Part shown: piece after piece, positions 42,149-52,486 of the stretch
Layout: every line of letters starts with the position of its first letter
How positions within the stretch are numbered: the stretch's first letter is position 1
DNA from: Prorocentrum cordatum
Taxonomy: Eukaryota; Sar; Dinophyceae; Prorocentrales; Prorocentraceae
Direction: 5' to 3'
DNA: 64,000 bases
NCBI GenBank assembly: GCA_963575745.1
Contig: CAUYUJ010004738.1
Span: 1 to 64,000, forward strand
Notes under the pieces: generated by a model
The model's database searches: none
What the model saw: the letters and a program-made list of their open reading frames with translations, nothing else
What the model was told of the DNA's origin: nothing
Translations under genes and position numbers: made by a program

Positions 42149-43830
42149 GACCGCCGCTGCCCCGCGGGGGGCGGATCTCGCGGCGCGCGCGCGATGCCCC
42201 GCCTCGGGCCCGCCTCTCCTCGGCTCGCCTCTGACCGCGAGCCACGCGTTCGATCGCTCGGCGAGTGATACGGGCCGGACCAACCTTCCCGATCGGCTGT
42301 GCATCGTGAGGTGATAGGTGGTCCTTTCGCCCGCGGGCCCTGGCTTCGTCTCAGCCCGCCTTCGCCCGGAGGGGCAGCGGCGTGGGAAGGATGGTGAAGA
42401 GGGAGGGCGGGGGTGGATGAAGGCAGCGGGTCTCGGACGATTCTCGTAGTCCTTGGGCCGCCTGAGGGGGGGGCTCTTCGCCAACGACCAGATCCGCGTC
42501 TTGAGAGAACGAGTTCCGTAGATCTTTACCTGTGTAGGGAGAGGTTAACCGCTGTGTCAGCCTCTCCGAACCCACTCCTGAATCACATCTATACTGCGAT
42601 ATTGCAGCCCACAGTTCTGGCTGTATGGATCGACCGTGGCTGATCCTGCGCTGCTGCCACGGTCAAGTGAGTCAAGCTCGAGGGCGATGTGCAACGCTTA
42701 CGCCGCTCGGTGTTTTTACTTGGCGCCGCTCGCACTGCAGGCCACCGCCCCGTTTCTTATTGAATTGTTGTGTCGCGGGATGGGACCTGTGTAGGCCATC
42801 TCGTAGGGTCGGTCGTATGCCTTCACGCGTACGACCATTCCACTTTGTCGTTGACTTCTGCCTGTCTCCCCCCTCCCCGCCCAGGGCTCGCTCCCCATTG
42901 GTCACAGCTTTCGACTGGTTGCAGACTGCAGACGACATGGTGCGTGTGATTTCCCCAAAATTGTGCTTGCAATCAGGGAATCTTACTTGGTTTGATAGGT
43001 GGTTGGGTTGGTCTGCCGAGGCTTCGCCTGGCTCCCGGTTTGCGGCCGCCCGTGGGGGCCGCGTGGGCGCCCAATGCGTTGGGTGGATATGCCAGGGTTT
43101 CGCCTGGTGCCCGCCCGTGGGCGCCCCGTCCGCTGGTTGGGTCTGCCACGACGTCCGTGGGCGCCCTCGTGGGCGCCCCGTGTGCTGGGTGGGTCTGCCG
43201 GGGATTTGCTCGGTGCCCGCCCGCGGTTGCCGGTGGGCGCCTTCGCGGGCGCTCCGTGGGCGCCCGCCCGTGGGCGCCGCGCGGGCGCCTGCAGGGCTTG
43301 CACCACAGGTTGCACCGCATAAGTTGAACCACATCGCTTGCAACGCCGATGTTGCGCCACACGGCTCTCAATTCTGCCCTACCTCACGCGCACCACGTAG
43401 CGTGCACCATATCGATTGCATCGATCTCGGACCACATGGCGTGCGCGACATGTATTCTACCACACAGCTTGCATCACACCGCCTGCGTCACGTAGCTTTC
43501 GTTACATAGCCTGCAATCTATCTCATTACATCGCATGGCATATCTTTCATCGAGTGAGCAGCAGCCTGCGCTTTTTTCCACGCTGGTTGACAACCTGTAC
43601 ACACCTACTGCTGCATATGTGATGCATGCTTGCTCTGTACATGTGCGTAGAATGGCATGCTATACCGATATACACATGTCACATGTCCATATCCATGCCA
43701 ATACAGATGTGTTAACACCTAATGCAAACATTGGTCGTAGGCCCTAGATGGTCCTGGCCAGGACTGGTGCTGGTATATACCTGATGCGTGCTGGCGCTCT
43801 CATATGTCCTGCCGGCCTTGGCTCTTCGAG
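42149..43830 (+). other. BRR2: BRR2 intron 3 (~1.7 kb), GA-AG
   Basis: Donor ATG|GACCGC, acceptor TTCGAG|GAC; GGAC is present at both ends. Contains repeated GTGGGCGCC / GGGCGCCCG words at about 43050-43285 and the YATATG/ACATG-rich stretch near 43610-43700. No other gene recognised. Confidence 0.5.
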
Positions 43831-43881
43831 GACGTCGCCCGGGCGTGCAACCGTTTCCCGTGCATCTCCCTCGAGTACAAG
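43831..43881 (+). CDS. BRR2: BRR2-type helicase, exon d
   Basis: Seventeen codons, DVARACNRFPCISLEYK, a close match to the 'DVARFCNRYPNIELSYE' block of BRR2 that joins the helical part of the Sec63 unit to its final beta domain. Acceptor CTTCGAG|GAC, donor AAG|GCGGCT (GC donor). Phase 0 at both ends, consistent with exons c and e. Confidence 0.75.
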
Positions 43882-46682
43882 GCGGCTGGGGCGGCGCCCA
43901 GCGTCGCAGCGGCCTCCTTGCCGCGATCCCCACCCCGCCGCCTGCGTTCGCCGCACGGTTTTCTGCGCTTTGCGCCCCTCCCGCTCGCCCAGCGAGACCG
44001 CGACTCGATGGCGCAAAGATTCCGCGCTTCGCGCAGCGCGAGGCGTGAAGTTGTGTCACCCAGGAATGCTGGGCTACTGGAGGACAAGCGGTCTTGCCCC
44101 AGGGCCCTTTCCATTTCCGTTGTCAATTTCGCGGGGAGAGGGGGCGTGCCAATCGTCCCCCCGCTCGACGTCTTGCGCTTTAGACAGGGCGTGCCATTCG
44201 GCATTCCCTACTTTCGCCAGTCCGACTGGCCAGAAGTGTCTTCAGCTCATCTTCTTCCCGCAGCGGTATGCTTCGTGGCTGCCTGGAGCGAAGTTTTCCT
44301 AGCACCCACGCTTAGCCGCCACTCGTGCTGGGTTTCGTTTTGGGCAATGCTTGTCGCTTTGTTCTGAATTGCTGGCGGCTGTCACCGTGGAGTATCAGGC
44401 CTGATGGCGGTTTGAGAGCTAAGGCGCAGTGGGTTGGGTCACATTGTTCGCGGATTTTAGGGTTGTGGAGGTCAGTGATCTTCCAGAGGGCGCATATTCG
44501 GGCACCCGCTCTTGTTCGTGAGAACAGCTGCCATGTCGCCTCAACGGGGATCCAAGCATGGTCCCGTAGCCGATTGGCCAACCTCCAGCTTCTAGGCGGT
44601 TCGTGCACCAGGCCTTTCCAAGGCTCGTCTCGTAGGTGTCTCAATCATGCGACCTGAGCCATAACGCTCCATTCAGTCTTATCACAGTAACTGTGCCGCC
44701 CGAGACAAGGTGTGTGCACCACTCGGCCAGTCAGCACTTTGGCAAGTTGCTTTTGCAGCATTGCTTCTCACGCCAATCTTTCCTCGTTGATTTTGGAACG
44801 GGTCCTACTCCAGAAGTTTACGCCGTTCCGGCGACCCCCAGAAGAGGAGAAACGTACACGGCGCGCCCAACGAAACGTCGCCATTTTGGTATGGTGGTGT
44901 TCAACGCGGTGGCGATCCACGCATGCACACATAAGACGTCGCCTCACTGGGTGATACCAAGCGTGAATGTTCGCCACTCTGATCCGCCCGTGGGGCCTGA
45001 TGTGGTGGGGTGGGGATCTCGTGGAGGCTTCGGGGGTAGTTACATCCTGGGAGCCTTTGAAGGCCTCCTGGGAGAGTCATGGGGCGTTCTGGGGGCTTCT
45101 TGGGGGCGTGGGGGGATTATTTGGGGCCTTCTTGGGGGGTGGCTCTCTTGTGCTGTTTCGGGACCGTCCTGGGCGCCTTTTTGGGCCCTCTCAGGCCAGC
45201 TTCGAGTGCCTCTCAGGCCGTCCTTGGTTTTCGGAAGCTGGCGAAGGCTTGGTGCGCATCGTCATCATCGTGGAGACGTCGGAGGCTGATTATGGAGGCT
45301 CCGAAGGCCCAGAAGGAGCGCCAGCTAGTTCCCAGGTCTCCCTTCTTTCTCCCCCCTCTTGAAACTGCATGTGCGACCTATGGGAATCATATCACACGCT
45401 ATGTCATCCCCAGCAACGGGGGGTCGGCGGACATGTTAAAGTCGGAGGTTGGGGGGTGAGATCGCAGTGGAACGGAGACCCCCAACCGGGAAATCGCTTC
45501 GTTTCGTTCGTGTCGTGCGTGCGGGCGAGGCGAATCTGCGCGGGCGCGCGAGAGGAATGAACCCGCCGTTGCCTGGGCGAAGTCAAGACAAATGTTGCTC
45601 CCCCGTCCGTCCGTCCGTCCGTCCGTCTGGCGGTGGCCCTAGCGGTGTCCCGCGGTGTCCCGTGGTGTCCCGTGGTGTCCCGTGGTGTCCGCCGCTGCTA
45701 GGGAGAGGTCAAGACAAATGTTTCGCTCCCGTCCGTCCGTCCGTCCGGCGGTGGCTCGCGGTGTCCCGCGGTGTCCTGTGGTGACCCGTGGTGTCCCGTG
45801 GTGTCCGTCGTTGCTAGGGCGAAGTCAAGACACATGATTCTCCCCCGCCCGTCCGTCCGTCCGTCCGGCGTTGGCTCGCGGTGTCCCGCGCGGTATCCGG
45901 TGGTGTCCCGTGGTGGCTCAAAAAGTGAGATCGAATGTGAACTCGATACTGAAATCGATAGTGAGATCGAGACTGAGATTGATGTGGTGCCCTGAGGTGT
46001 CCCGAGGTGTCCCAAAAAGTGAGATCGATAGTGAGATTGACTGGTGTCCCGTGTTGTCCCGTGGTGTCCCGTGGTGTCCCGTTCAGTGAGATCAATCGTG
46101 AAATCGATAGTGAGATCGATATTGAGATCGATGTGGTGCTCCGAGGTGTCCCGTGGTGTCCCAAAAAGTGAGATCGATAGTGCGATCGACAGGTGTCCCG
46201 TGGTGTCCCGTTGAGTGAGCTCGATAGTGAGATCGATAGTGAGATCGATGCGGTGTCCCGTGGTGTCCCGTGGTGTCCCATGGTGTCCCGTTGAGTGAGG
46301 TCGATAGTGAGACCGATAGTGAGATCGAGAGGTGTCCCGCGGTGTCCCGTGGTAGCCCATGGTGTCCCGTTGAGTGAGATTGATAGTGAGATCGACACGT
46401 GTCCCGTGGTGTCCCGTGGTGTCTCGTTGAGTGAGATCGATAGTGAGATCGATTCAGTCAGATGTTGGTTACACCCCCCCTCTTCCCCCCCACAACCTCC
46501 TTAACTTAGAACCAGAAGGGTGGTCGTATAGGTATCGAATTGTGACTATGGGTTTCAGTTGCTCAGGGTTGATGGACAGGGGGAAGAGAGCGGCTAGGGG
46601 CAGCGAGGTAGGCTTGGTCCTGGGGGCGGTATTTCGCCTGTCTTCTCGCGCCTGCCTTTGCACCCAATCGCCGCCCGGGCAG
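43882..46682 (+). other. BRR2: BRR2 intron 4 (~2.8 kb), GC-AG
   Basis: Donor AAG|GCGGCT, acceptor GGGCAG|ATACAG. From 43882 to about 44990 nothing is recognised; 44990-45350 is G-rich repeat of GGGGGCCTTC / CTGGGGGC type; 45450-46445 is the GTGTCCCG/GAGATCGATAGT array. Confidence 0.6.
45450..46445. repeat. repeat head plus GTGTCCCG and GAGATCGATAGT arrays, copy 2
   Basis: The head (GTGAGATCGCAGTGGAACGG at 45457; GTGTCGTGCGTGCGGGCGAG at 45511; GCGAGAGGAATGAAC at 45549) matches 21220-21335. Then come (GTCC)n blocks near 45607 and 45735, GTGGTGTCCC arrays and, from about 45930, interspersed GAGATCGATAGT dodecamers to 46450. Confidence 0.85.
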
Positions 46683-47018
46683 ATACAGAATTCCGACGCC
46701 TTGAACACTGGCGGCAGCGCTCGCATCGTCGTGCGTCTCGGGCGCGATGGCATGGACGAGGACACTGCGCTGGGCCCAGTCTTTGCGCCGTACTATCCGA
46801 GGGAGAAGGAGGAGAGTTGGTGGCTCGTGGTCGGTGGCCCCAACAGCGCCTTGGTGGCGATCAAGAGGACCACTATCACCAAGGCGACCGTCAACGTCAA
46901 GCTCGACATCGAGCTCGGCGAGGAGGCGGGCACCTTCGACTACACGCTGTACCTCATGTCGGACTCCTACCAGGGCTGCGACCAGGAATACAGCTTCAAA
47001 CTGAGCGTCAAGCCATGA
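46683..47018 (+). CDS. BRR2: BRR2-type helicase, terminal exon e (final Sec63 beta domain)
   Basis: 112 codons to TGA 47016-47018. Reads IQNSDALNTGGSARIVVRLG, then GPVFAPYYPREKEESWWLVV, AIKRTTITKATVNVKLDIEL and DYTLYLMSDSYQGCDQEYSF. The sequence 'P-x-K/R-E-E-x-WW-vv-G', 'IKR-T' and 'YTLY-MSD-Y-GCDQEY-F' is the signature of the last domain of BRR2; the related ASCC3 ends 'YLGLDQQY'. The acceptor GGGCAG|ATACAG makes the join EYK-IQNSDALNTGG align residue for residue with the family. The frame is open upstream (from 46431) only because it runs through intron repeats. Product: U5 snRNP helicase that unwinds U4/U6 during spliceosome activation, nuclear. Confidence 0.88.
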   Translation: MQNSDALNTGGSARIVVRLGRDGMDEDTALGPVFAPYYPREKEESWWLVVGGPNSALVAIKRTTITKATVNVKLDIELGEEAGTFDYTLYLMSDSYQGCDQEYSFKLSVKP

Positions 47019-47865
47019 GCTGGCGAGGCCCCCTCCCCCCCTCCCCCTCCCCCTCCCCCTCCCGGTGGCGGCGGCCGCGTGTAGAGCTGGCCGCGCGGAG
47101 CCCGGGCCCGCGCTGCCCGAGTGGCTTGCGCGGCTTCGGGGAGGGAGGCCCGACCGCCCCCGCGCGGCGAGAGCCGCGACGGAAGCGTTCTGGGCCCCGC
47201 CGCAGCGCTCCGCTGCTCGCACGTCACGGCACCAGCGGCGCGGTGGCCGTTTGGAGGGTGGGCTCGGGTCGGCGGGGGGACCGCTCCTCACGCGAACCGC
47301 TTCACCCTGGACCGCTTCGCCACCGTGAACCTTCGACCGAGGAAAGGAGGATCGGGGGAACGCCAGTCTTAGACCTCCAGCGTTCCGGAACATCGACCCG
47401 GGCAGTGTTTTCGAGTTTTGCGTTTTGCGAAGGTTTGCGACGGGGATGGGGGGCGAGAGGCTCGGGTCCCTGGTCGATCAAACGACGTCGGAGGTCTGTG
47501 GCTATGCACCGACACATATCTCCGCTGATCGGTTGTTCTTGGGTTCTGGGGTTCGTGGGCATGGACCTTGCCAGGATCGGCGTCGGTGCATTAGGGGCTG
47601 CGCAGGTTCGTCATTCGTGCCGTCTGGGCGACGGCTTCTGGGGATCCCCGACAGCGGTGGCGCGGCGGCCGCAGGGAGGCGAAGGGGAGGATATTGGGGG
47701 TGCCAAGTTCGTACACGGACACCGATTCTGGGCCCACGGTTGGCGTGTACGCCTTCCTGATCGGGACAGCACGTCGTTCATTTGCACCGGTCCTGGGCCC
47801 TGGATTGGCCTGGCCAGCCTCGGTATGCTGCATCACACCAGGCGGTCTCCTCGGGGAAGCAGGAA
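47019..47865. other. BRR2 3' flank, no other gene recognised
   Basis: Begins with repeated CCCCCTCCCC words directly after the stop codon; the rest is GC-rich with no supported gene. No canonical polyadenylation signal was noticed. Confidence 0.45.
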
Positions 47866-49348
47866 TCAGGGCAGGATTGCGGTCGCCGATGTGTCGCTTA
47901 CGTGCGGTCGCCTCACGAAGTCGAACGCCATGTGTCGCTTACATACGCTCGCCGATTCCGCTGCTGCGAGCGATATGCACCCCCCCCAACAATTGTTGTT
48001 TGACCTCAACAAGTTCGCCCCTACATCCTGGGACACCTCCACGAGCGCCACGAAGACGACCGCGATGAGCCAGAACACCACCGCGAGCGCCACAACGACC
48101 GCGAGGAGCCCGAGGAACATCGAGAACAGCACGGGGGGACGTGCTGCCACGGCTTTGATGTGCCCACGTGTGCCCTGCGAGATGTCGAAGCTGTCCAAAT
48201 CGTACTTGTCGAGCGGGTCGCCGTCGTCGTCGGCGAATTCCGAGGGGCTCCACGCGAAGAGACGACCAGCAGCCGAAGACGATTGAGGGCCTAGCACAGC
48301 AGGATCGCGAGGTGCAACACCGTCAACATTTCCCCCGAAGAGCAACCCTTCACCAGAGTCGTGGGGCAGATCCACTGGCGCCCACGCGGCATAGAAGGAA
48401 GAGGCAGGCTGGGCAGCAGGGCCGCCCTTCTCCACGGACGGCGCCTGCTCGCCGACCGCGTGGCCAGCGCCGAGCACCGAGACAAGCGCCTTTCCCTGGG
48501 CGTCGCCATCCGCGCCAAGCGCTGCACGAACGGCTGGGCGACTCGGCCAGGGCGCCCCCGCACCCAAAGCGCTCGCTGCTCCTCGACCTCCATGTAATTG
48601 CTCGTCGGCGAAGGCTCCTCAGGGACGATGGGGTCGCACAGCTTAGCGTCGGACCTCTCCACGTAGATTGCCTCACCCTCAGAGCCGTCCGCCGCGAGGG
48701 GGTGGGACCCCACGGCGGGTTGCTGGCAGCACTGCTCCTCCAGCTCCTCGAAGTCAGCAGAAACCACATCCACGATGACCACCTCGGGCGCCTCGGGCAG
48801 CACACTCCAGACACCAGGCACGAACTCCGCCGCCGACGCCGAGAAACAGAAGGTGCCAAGGGGAGAAGCGTCGCGCCGTGCCTCGAGTCGAGGCCCACTC
48901 TGGGCATGGCGGAGCGTGGCAGCGTCCGCCGCTGCCACGTCGATCCCCTCTGCATATGCATGTAGGGCGACGTTCCTCCGTAACTTCTCCGACCAAGTGG
49001 GCACCTCGCCACGCAGCATCGCCAGGAGGGCAGGCATCAGGGCCCGCACCCGCTGCGCCAGCTCCGCGTCGCCGACGAGAATCTCCAGGGCCGTATCTGC
49101 CGTCGCCAGCTGAACGCGGACGGCCTTGAGCTCTCCAAGGCTCCTGGCCACGGCACGATCGGCAGACCAGCGCGCCCAGGCACGCGAGGCTCGGCGAGCT
49201 TCGGCCGAGCGCTCTGGGCGGAGAAAGGCTCCGCCCTCCCGCGCCTCAAACCCGGACCACCTCCAGCAGCGCACACCGGTCGCACATGACGAGCCAGCTT
49301 GAGCCTCGGGGGGTGCGCTTGCGCGGCTTGAGCCAAAATGGCTACGGA
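47866..49348 (-). pseudogene. SL-headed processed pseudogene, membrane protein of unknown family
   Basis: Begins with a complete DinoSL (49348-49327), so it derives from a trans-spliced mRNA copied back into the genome. The first ATG (49287) gives MCDRCALLEVVRV then a stop; in another frame coding-like sequence continues (RPERSAEARRASRAWARWSA, LATADTALEILVGDAELAQR, VPTWSEKLRRNVALHAYAEG) to about 48510, and after a further frame change SFYAAWAPVDLPHDSGEG and FADDDGDPLDKYDLDSFD lead to a strong membrane helix VLFSMFLGLLAVVVALAVVF (about 48135-48075) near the end. No introns or repeats interrupt it. Two frameshifts mean it is probably dead. I do not recognise the family; no poly-A tract marks its 3' end, which is therefore uncertain. 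Confidence 0.6.
49327..49348 (-). other. DinoSL spliced-leader sequence (genomic relic)
   Basis: The 22-nt dinoflagellate spliced leader, present exactly in its TCC-starting form (begins TCCGTAGCCATTTTGGC, ends TCAAG) when read on the minus strand. A spliced leader in front of coding-like DNA, without the SL RNA gene's downstream intron-like part (the next bases are CCGCGCAAGC, not a GT donor), points to a retroposed mRNA rather than an SL RNA gene. Confidence 0.9.
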
Positions 49349-50547
49349 GAACCCCCCCACAAGTTACGGCTAGACTCTCAGACCGCCTTCGTTTAGAAAC
49401 CGGAGCATCGACGGCGAGGACGGCGAGTGTGATAAGGGTGCGGGGTGTTAAGGCGAGTGTGATAAAGGTGAACGGTAGGACAAACAAAACTACACGAGAA
49501 CTTGTGCTGTGACATGTATCCGAAGTGCGGCCTCTCTCGTGCCGTATGCACAGGATTTGTGCTGTTCTGCGCATTCCTCTCACCGTTATTTGTTTCCTGG
49601 GATCCCATCTATTGGTTGTAGTCAAGGATTCTTACGTTAGCTCTAAGGAGCTGGTCAAAAACGGAACATCCCTCAAATATGTGTTTTCAAGGCCGACCCC
49701 ATTCGACAGGAGGCACCCGAGGAGCGCCAAAGATGTCCCAAGCGATCATCAGGAGACCCCCGCCAAAAACCGACGATACCCCACCCCCGGAACAAACACT
49801 TCAAAAGCCTTCCAAGAAGGTCCCCCACAGGCATCCAAAAAGACTCCCAGCATGGTTTTGCCAAGCTGTTAGGGGCTCTCTGGCGTCTGCCCTTCGGCTG
49901 CCCTGGGCCCTCCACGTCGTGCGTGGCTGCCTTGCGCGCCTCCCTGGGCGTCTTCCAGCAACCAGTTGGGGGGAATCGCCCTGCACGCATACATGGCGCG
50001 AAGCCGTGCAGGACAACGCCTTCATTAGAAGAGTGAGCCGCGTCATCTGTCAGGTACTGTATATCCTGAAACACCTTAACGCTTCCCAGCAAGGCACATT
50101 ACGGCCTAAAGGATCCCATAGGCCGCGCCCGATATGGCTTCGACTGACCTGGGCAGCCCTTAGATGGTTTGCGTTGTCCCATATTATTTGCCCCCAGGGT
50201 TTCCAAGGGACCTCCCAAACACCTCCGATCTAGTTCGAGGTGCCCTCGAGACGCCCAGGAGATCTTCAAGACAGCTGAAGACGGTCCACAGGCCTCAAGC
50301 CTCCCGAAGCCTCCCAAAAGGTCCATTCGGTCAGCTGATCAGTGTATCTGCTCAGAGCAGGAGGATCTCTTAAGACCCTGCTTATTCAACGACTCCTGAA
50401 GCGTCCATCAAGGAGTACGCTCCCAGGGTCCCAGATGGTGATCGTTGCGGGATGATGTCCATCCTCGTCCAGTCCGGTAAGTTGGCTTGGACTACGCGAG
50501 AACCTAAGCGCACGCGAAGCGCGCGTGTTTCTAGTGTGTGTGTGTAT
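49349..50547. other. intergenic; dispersed AAGCCTCCC-rich repeat
   Basis: 49349-49670 holds GGCGAGTGTGATAA twice (49421 and 49452) and nothing else recognisable. 49670-50400 consists of CCCAAG / CCTCCAAG / GGCCTCC words like those at 57000-57270, 62530-62870 and, on the other strand, 44990-45350: a degenerate dispersed repeat family. A short (GT)n(AT)n tract at 50537-50550 adjoins YR element B. Confidence 0.5.
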
Positions 50548-50686
50548 ATAGATAGAGCTTGCTGGATAGTTTTCGGAATGCCAGGTTTCTCATCCAGCCT
50601 CGTCTCGACGTCCGTGCTCCTGGAATGGGCTGCCTTTGATGTCTGCCAGCCTCCCTTTCAGGATTCACGCTCGTAACTATTCTGGC
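50548..50686 (+). repeat. A1 repeat of YR element B
   Basis: From ATAGATAGAGCTTGCTGG to GTAACTATTCTGGC; identical to 56632-56770. Confidence 0.92.
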
Positions 50687-50744
50687 TCAAGATCGCCTGG
50701 CGGCGATCGGAACGGGCGCCACGGCGAGCCACTCCCAGGTCGCA

Positions 50745-52484
50745 GTGTGCGCGCGATCAGCCCTCCTCGCTGGCTCGGGGGCGCTGCTCTGGAGTCAGGT
50801 GGCCTGGCACCTGGCGAGCTGGGCTGCTGGGCGCTTCGGGCCTGAGGCGGCTCGGGCGCTGACCGTCGCGGGGGCGCGGGGCGTCGCCGCGCTGGGCGAG
50901 GCCGCCCACACTGCCTCTCGCTGGGGCTGGCGCGCCCTGCAGGCGGCAGCGACCTTCGCGAGCTCTCTGCTTGCTCTCGCTTGGGAGCATCGCAGCTGGC
51001 TGGCACGGGGAGCCCGAGCCGCCTGGTCGCGTGGCCGCGCGGCGCTGGGGGCCGCCTGGGCTCTGGGCGCGCAGGCCGTCGGAGGGCTCCGTGGCTGGGG
51101 GGCGGCCCGTCGGGCCGACCGCGCACGCGCTCGCGAGCTCGCAGCCGCTTCAACCGCTCTCGAGTACGCCTTGGTGGAGATGGCGCTTGCAGGTGGCGTA
51201 GCCGTCGGGGCGGCGGACCCGTGCTGGGTGCTGCTTTCCCGCGGTGGCGAGTGGGACGAGGTCCTGATCTTCGGGCAGGTGCGGGGCGCGGACTACAGCC
51301 TCGGCTTGACGACGGACGCGACGGGGGTCGCGTTCGTCTGGGTGCTGGTGCGCCTGCTGCCGGGGCATTTTCGCGCTGTGGTCGTTCCTGGAGGGGGAGG
51401 CCTCCGCATGCCGCCGTTCGGCGTTCCTGGTGCCCAGGTCAACTGGGTGTGCGAGCCGCCGCACGCCGCGGTCCAGTGGGACCCGAGTGTGGCCGAGCTG
51501 GCCGCGCTGCGTTTGGAGGCCCAGGGCGTGGGCGCGGCCCTGCAGACCCTCGTGCTGGCGCCGGGGACGATCTTCGATGCGGGCTCGCAGGCGGCGACGA
51601 TCCCCGCCTTCATGCCCGTGGGGGGCCCTCTTCCACCTGCAGGGGGCGGAGCCGTCGTGCCAGCAGCAGCGGGAGCCGCGGGAGCCGCAGCGGCGCCCCC
51701 GCCCGCGGGCGCGGTTGCGCTACCCGCCGCGGGCGCGGCGGGGCCCGCGGCTGCCGCGGGTCTGGGCTTCGGCGCCGTGGGAGCGCCCGACGGGGCGGCA
51801 GCCGCCCCCGCAGCGGGCATCGACCTGGCGTCGCTGCTTCAGGAGGTGCGCGCGATCCAGGGCCAGCTGCAGGACGGGGGCGGCTTGAGCAGCAAGCGAG
51901 AGAAGAAAGACAAGAAGTCTGCCACCAAGAAGAAGAAGAAGAAGAAGAAGAAGAGGTCCGACTCCAGCGGCTCGACAAGCTCGAGCGACAGCAGCTCCTC
52001 CAGCAGCAGCGACTACCTGCGGTGGCGCGGGCCCAAGGCCAAGAGCCGTCGGGTCGACCCCGCCCAGGAGCGCAAGCTGGAGACCGAGAAGTTCAAGGCC
52101 AAGGGCGACCTCCTGGCGTTCGCGGCGAAGCACCCGGGGGCGCTCTCGGGGTACTTCCTGGCGATGGTGCACCGCAAGCTGAGCCACGGGCGCTTGACGG
52201 AGACCAAGCAGCTGAGGCGCGCGTCGGTGACGACGTGGGCGCAGGCACACTCGGGCCTGACCGAGCTGCGGGACCAGCGCGAGGTGCAGACGTTGGCGCT
52301 CGTCATGGACCTGATCAACACGCAGGACCTGGCGACCGCGATGGACGTGCTGGCGCAGCGCATCATCGCGATCCAGCGGGCGAAGGCCAAGGGCGGCTCC
52401 TGGGAGAAGGCCGAGGCCGCGGAGCTGCTGGCTGGCACGGGGGGCGGGGTCGCTGCAGGCGGCCTCTTGAAGCTCACCATGTGA
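50745..52484 (+). CDS. ORF1, gag-like protein of YR element B
   Basis: Open in this frame from 50640 to TGA 52482. No ATG occurs before 51180, so the true start is unknown (GTG 50745 is only a formal start, or the protein begins at a non-AUG codon). N-terminal ~130 residues are Ala/Trp-rich and helical (WSQVAWHLASWAAGRFG). A globular block follows (WVLLSRGGEWDEVLIFGQVR, VWVLVRLLPGHFRAVVVPGG), equivalent in position to the gag block of the other YR elements. Then an Ala/Pro/Gly linker, a Lys run (51929-51955), a Ser/Asp run and a conserved C-terminal helical part (KHPGALSGYFLAMVHRKLSH, TLALVMDLINTQDLATAMDV). It probably forms the particle and binds RNA through the lysine tract. Confidence 0.7.
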   Translation: MCARSALLAGSGALLWSQVAWHLASWAAGRFGPEAARALTVAGARGVAALGEAAHTASRWGWRALQAAATFASSLLALAWEHRSWLARGARAAWSRGRAALGAAWALGAQAVGGLRGWGAARRADRARARELAAASTALEYALVEMALAGGVAVGAADPCWVLLSRGGEWDEVLIFGQVRGADYSLGLTTDATGVAFVWVLVRLLPGHFRAVVVPGGGGLRMPPFGVPGAQVNWVCEPPHAAVQWDPSVAELAALRLEAQGVGAALQTLVLAPGTIFDAGSQAATIPAFMPVGGPLPPAGGGAVVPAAAGAAGAAAAPPPAGAVALPAAGAAGPAAAAGLGFGAVGAPDGAAAAPAAGIDLASLLQEVRAIQGQLQDGGGLSSKREKKDKKSATKKKKKKKKKRSDSSGSTSSSDSSSSSSSDYLRWRGPKAKSRRVDPAQERKLETEKFKAKGDLLAFAAKHPGALSGYFLAMVHRKLSHGRLTETKQLRRASVTTWAQAHSGLTELRDQREVQTLALVMDLINTQDLATAMDVLAQRIIAIQRAKAKGGSWEKAEAAELLAGTGGGVAAGGLLKLTM

Positions 52485-52486
52485 CG

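Noticed and set aside
46431-46682. Upstream part of the 46431-47018 frame as coding
   Set aside because: It begins in the GAGATCGATAGT array and has no family similarity; the acceptor at 46681-46682 gives a gap-free join with exon d.
17145-47018. ASCC3 or Sec63/HFM1 as the identity of the helicase exons
   Set aside because: ASCC3 ends with a GLDQQY-type motif and lacks QLPHF followed by VFDIM; Sec63 and HFM1 lack this terminal block. GCDQEY, DVARxCNR and QLPHF together fit BRR2.
49327-49348. SL RNA gene
   Set aside because: The leader is present, but the following bases are not a GT donor and no SL RNA-like structure follows; coding-like sequence does.
50981-52480. First third of a 1544-codon frame as an N-terminal extension of pol
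   Set aside because: Its composition (Arg/Gly/Ala strings) is that of an out-of-frame reading of GC-rich ORF1; the protein-like sequence there is in the other frame. Pol-like sequence starts only near 52500.
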